Positions 62,753-64,000 of a DNA stretch of 64,000 nt are shown one piece after another. Both the position numbers and the translations under genes were made by a program. The notes under the pieces were generated by a model that was not told the DNA's origin, ran no database searches, and was given only the letters and a program-made list of their open reading frames with translations. Source of the DNA: Sinorhizobium alkalisoli (GTDB lineage Bacteria > Pseudomonadota > Alphaproteobacteria > Rhizobiales > Rhizobiaceae); contig NZ_CP034909.1 in assembly GCF_008932245.1 (NCBI RefSeq), positions 2,170,001 through 2,234,000 of the forward strand. The letters run 5' to 3'. Position 1 is the first letter of the stretch, and each line of letters begins with the position of its first letter.

Positions 62753-63576
62753 ACGTGAAATCCATACCAATCAGCGCCTGGGTTGGCATTGCCGGCATCG
62801 CCATTGCGATCCTCTGCGCGGTCTTCGCGCCATTTCTCGCCCCCTTTGGCGAGCGGGAAATCGTCGGCGAGATCTGGATGCCGGCCGGTGGGGAATTCCT
62901 GCTCGGAACCGACAATCTCGGGCGCGACCTGCTCTCGCGCCTGATCTATGGCGCCCGCACCACCATCCTCGTGGCGCTGGCGGCCACCGTACTTTCCTTC
63001 GCGCTTGGCATGATCTTAAGCTTCGCCGCAGCCGTGATGGGCGGCTTCGTCGACCAGCTGTTTTCGCGCTTCAACGACCTGATGATGGCGATCCCGACAC
63101 TGATCTTCGCCCTTGTCGTGCTTGCCGTGCTGCCACAGCACCTCTGGATCCTGATCCTCGTCATGGCCGTGCTCGATTCCACCCGCGTCTTCCGCATTGG
63201 CCGTGCCGTGGCGCTCGATGTCGCGGTGATGGAGTTCGTCGAGGCGGCAAGGCTGCGCGGCGAAGGCTCGCTCTGGATCATTTTCCGGGAAATCCTGCCG
63301 AACACGCTGTCGCCGCTGCTCGCCGAATTCGGCCTGCGCTTCGCCTTTTCGATCCTGTTCCTCTCCACGCTCTCCTTCCTCGGCCTCGGGATCCAGCCGC
63401 CGGCCGCCGATTGGGGCGGCATGGTCAAGGACAACAAGGACGGCATCATCTTCGGCATCTCGGCCGCGCTCGTGCCCGGTGCCGCGATCGCCACGCTTGC
63501 CATCTGCGTCAACCTGGTCGTCGACTGGCTGATGAAGCGTACTTCGAGCCTGAAAGGAGGCCGCGGCGATGCCTGA
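62749..63576 (+). CDS. Dipeptide-type ABC transporter permease (DppC-like)
   Basis: A 275-residue permease: GTDNLGRDLLSRLIYGARTTI, EAARLRGEGSLWIIFREILPNTLSPLL (EAA loop) and SFLGLGIQPPAADWGGMVKD, all diagnostic of DppC/OppC. Coupled by overlap both to the upstream permease and to the downstream ATPase. Confidence 0.93.
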   Translation: MNVKSIPISAWVGIAGIAIAILCAVFAPFLAPFGEREIVGEIWMPAGGEFLLGTDNLGRDLLSRLIYGARTTILVALAATVLSFALGMILSFAAAVMGGFVDQLFSRFNDLMMAIPTLIFALVVLAVLPQHLWILILVMAVLDSTRVFRIGRAVALDVAVMEFVEAARLRGEGSLWIIFREILPNTLSPLLAEFGLRFAFSILFLSTLSFLGLGIQPPAADWGGMVKDNKDGIIFGISAALVPGAAIATLAICVNLVVDWLMKRTSSLKGGRGDA

Positions 63577-64000
63577 TCTGCTTTCCGTAAAGAACCTCAA
63601 GATCGAGGCGACGAGCTATCCGCCGGGCGAACCGCCGAAGGTGGTCACATTGGTCGAAGGCGTTTCCTTCGAGCTCGAGAAGGGCAAGGTGCTGGGCCTG
63701 ATCGGCGAATCCGGCGCCGGCAAGTCGACGATCGGCCTTTCGGCGCTCGCCTATGGCCGCGGCGGCGTCCGCATCACCGGCGGCGAAGTGCTGCTCGACG
63801 GCAAGGACATCCTGAAGCTCGACAAGACCGGCATCCGCATGATCCGCGGCGCCCGGGTCTGCTACGTCGCCCAATCCGCCGCTGCCGCATTCAACCCGGC
63901 CCACAAGCTCGGCGACCAGGTGATCGAAGCCTCGCTCCGCCACGGCATCATGACGCGCGAGGAAGCGAAAGAGCGCGCGCTCTATCTTTTCCGCGTGCTC
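63569..64000 (+). CDS. Dipeptide-type ABC transporter ATP-binding protein (DppD-like), partial
   Basis: The first 144 codons of an ATPase cut by the window end. It starts MPDLLSVKNLKIEATSYPPG and has Walker A GESGAGKSTIG and the Q-loop region CYVAQSAAAAFNPAHKLGDQ, the form found in peptide/nickel importer ATPases. Its ATG overlaps the preceding gene by 8 bp. A second ATPase (DppF-like) is probably just outside. Confidence 0.9.
   Translation, partial: MPDLLSVKNLKIEATSYPPGEPPKVVTLVEGVSFELEKGKVLGLIGESGAGKSTIGLSALAYGRGGVRITGGEVLLDGKDILKLDKTGIRMIRGARVCYVAQSAAAAFNPAHKLGDQVIEASLRHGIMTREEAKERALYLFRVL

Overview
The window looks like a chromosomal segment of a Sinorhizobium/Ensifer-type alphaproteobacterium. 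The support is high GC with strong third-position GC bias (hence many long antisense shadow frames), betaine-lipid genes btaA-btaB, PPi-dependent phosphofructokinase, a type II lumazine synthase behind an FMN riboswitch, Tat- and Sec-exported ABC and TRAP binding proteins, and families of short palindromic intergenic repeats typical of rhizobia. I found no tRNA or rRNA genes, insertion sequence, prophage or CRISPR array.

Left part (1-13 kb), envelope and core functions. A 10-bp-periodic ATGGG repeat resembling MraZ-binding repeats lies at the left edge. It is followed by RNase P RNA (minus strand) and a FAD oxidoreductase. An unusual concentration of peptidoglycan enzymes comes next: a small transglycosylase, an AmpD-like amidase coupled to a TerB/J-domain protein, a lipoprotein transglycosylase, a GH25 lysozyme, and an MltB-like transglycosylase broken by an apparent 2-nt deletion. 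Between them lie pfp, a serine beta-lactamase-like protein, and btaA-btaB for the phosphorus-free lipid DGTS.

Middle left (13-31 kb). This holds DMT exporters, a 25-codon membrane micro-ORF, a DUF1127 protein, metF with an ArsR-methyltransferase (SahR-like) regulator and a perfect 22-bp operator palindrome, ettA, and an RNase T2 homologue with a degraded active site. It continues with a lipase/DMT/ThDP-enzyme group, an L,D-transpeptidase, a second FAD oxidase, a soluble globin-coupled chemoreceptor and an orphan ParA.

Middle right (31-45 kb). A minus-strand catabolic block encodes an iron alcohol dehydrogenase, aldehyde dehydrogenase, glutamine-synthetase-like ligase, TRAP transporter and N-formylglutamate-amidohydrolase-fold enzyme. 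I read it as a gamma-glutamylation route for an amino alcohol, most likely ethanolamine. A divergent RpiR regulator and a four-gene ABC importer follow, then an FMN riboswitch with ribH2.

Right part (45-64 kb). A LuxR-type regulator faces a polyamine-type ABC importer plus an SDR. Next is a carnitine/gamma-butyrobetaine degradation locus: GlxA-type regulator, dehydrocarnitine-cleaving enzyme, carnitine dehydrogenase-thioesterase fusion, acyl-CoA dehydrogenase, NDP-forming acyl-CoA synthetase and crotonase. A dipeptide-type ABC importer runs off the right edge. Three MITE-like elements with long terminal inverted repeats sit between genes of these catabolic operons.
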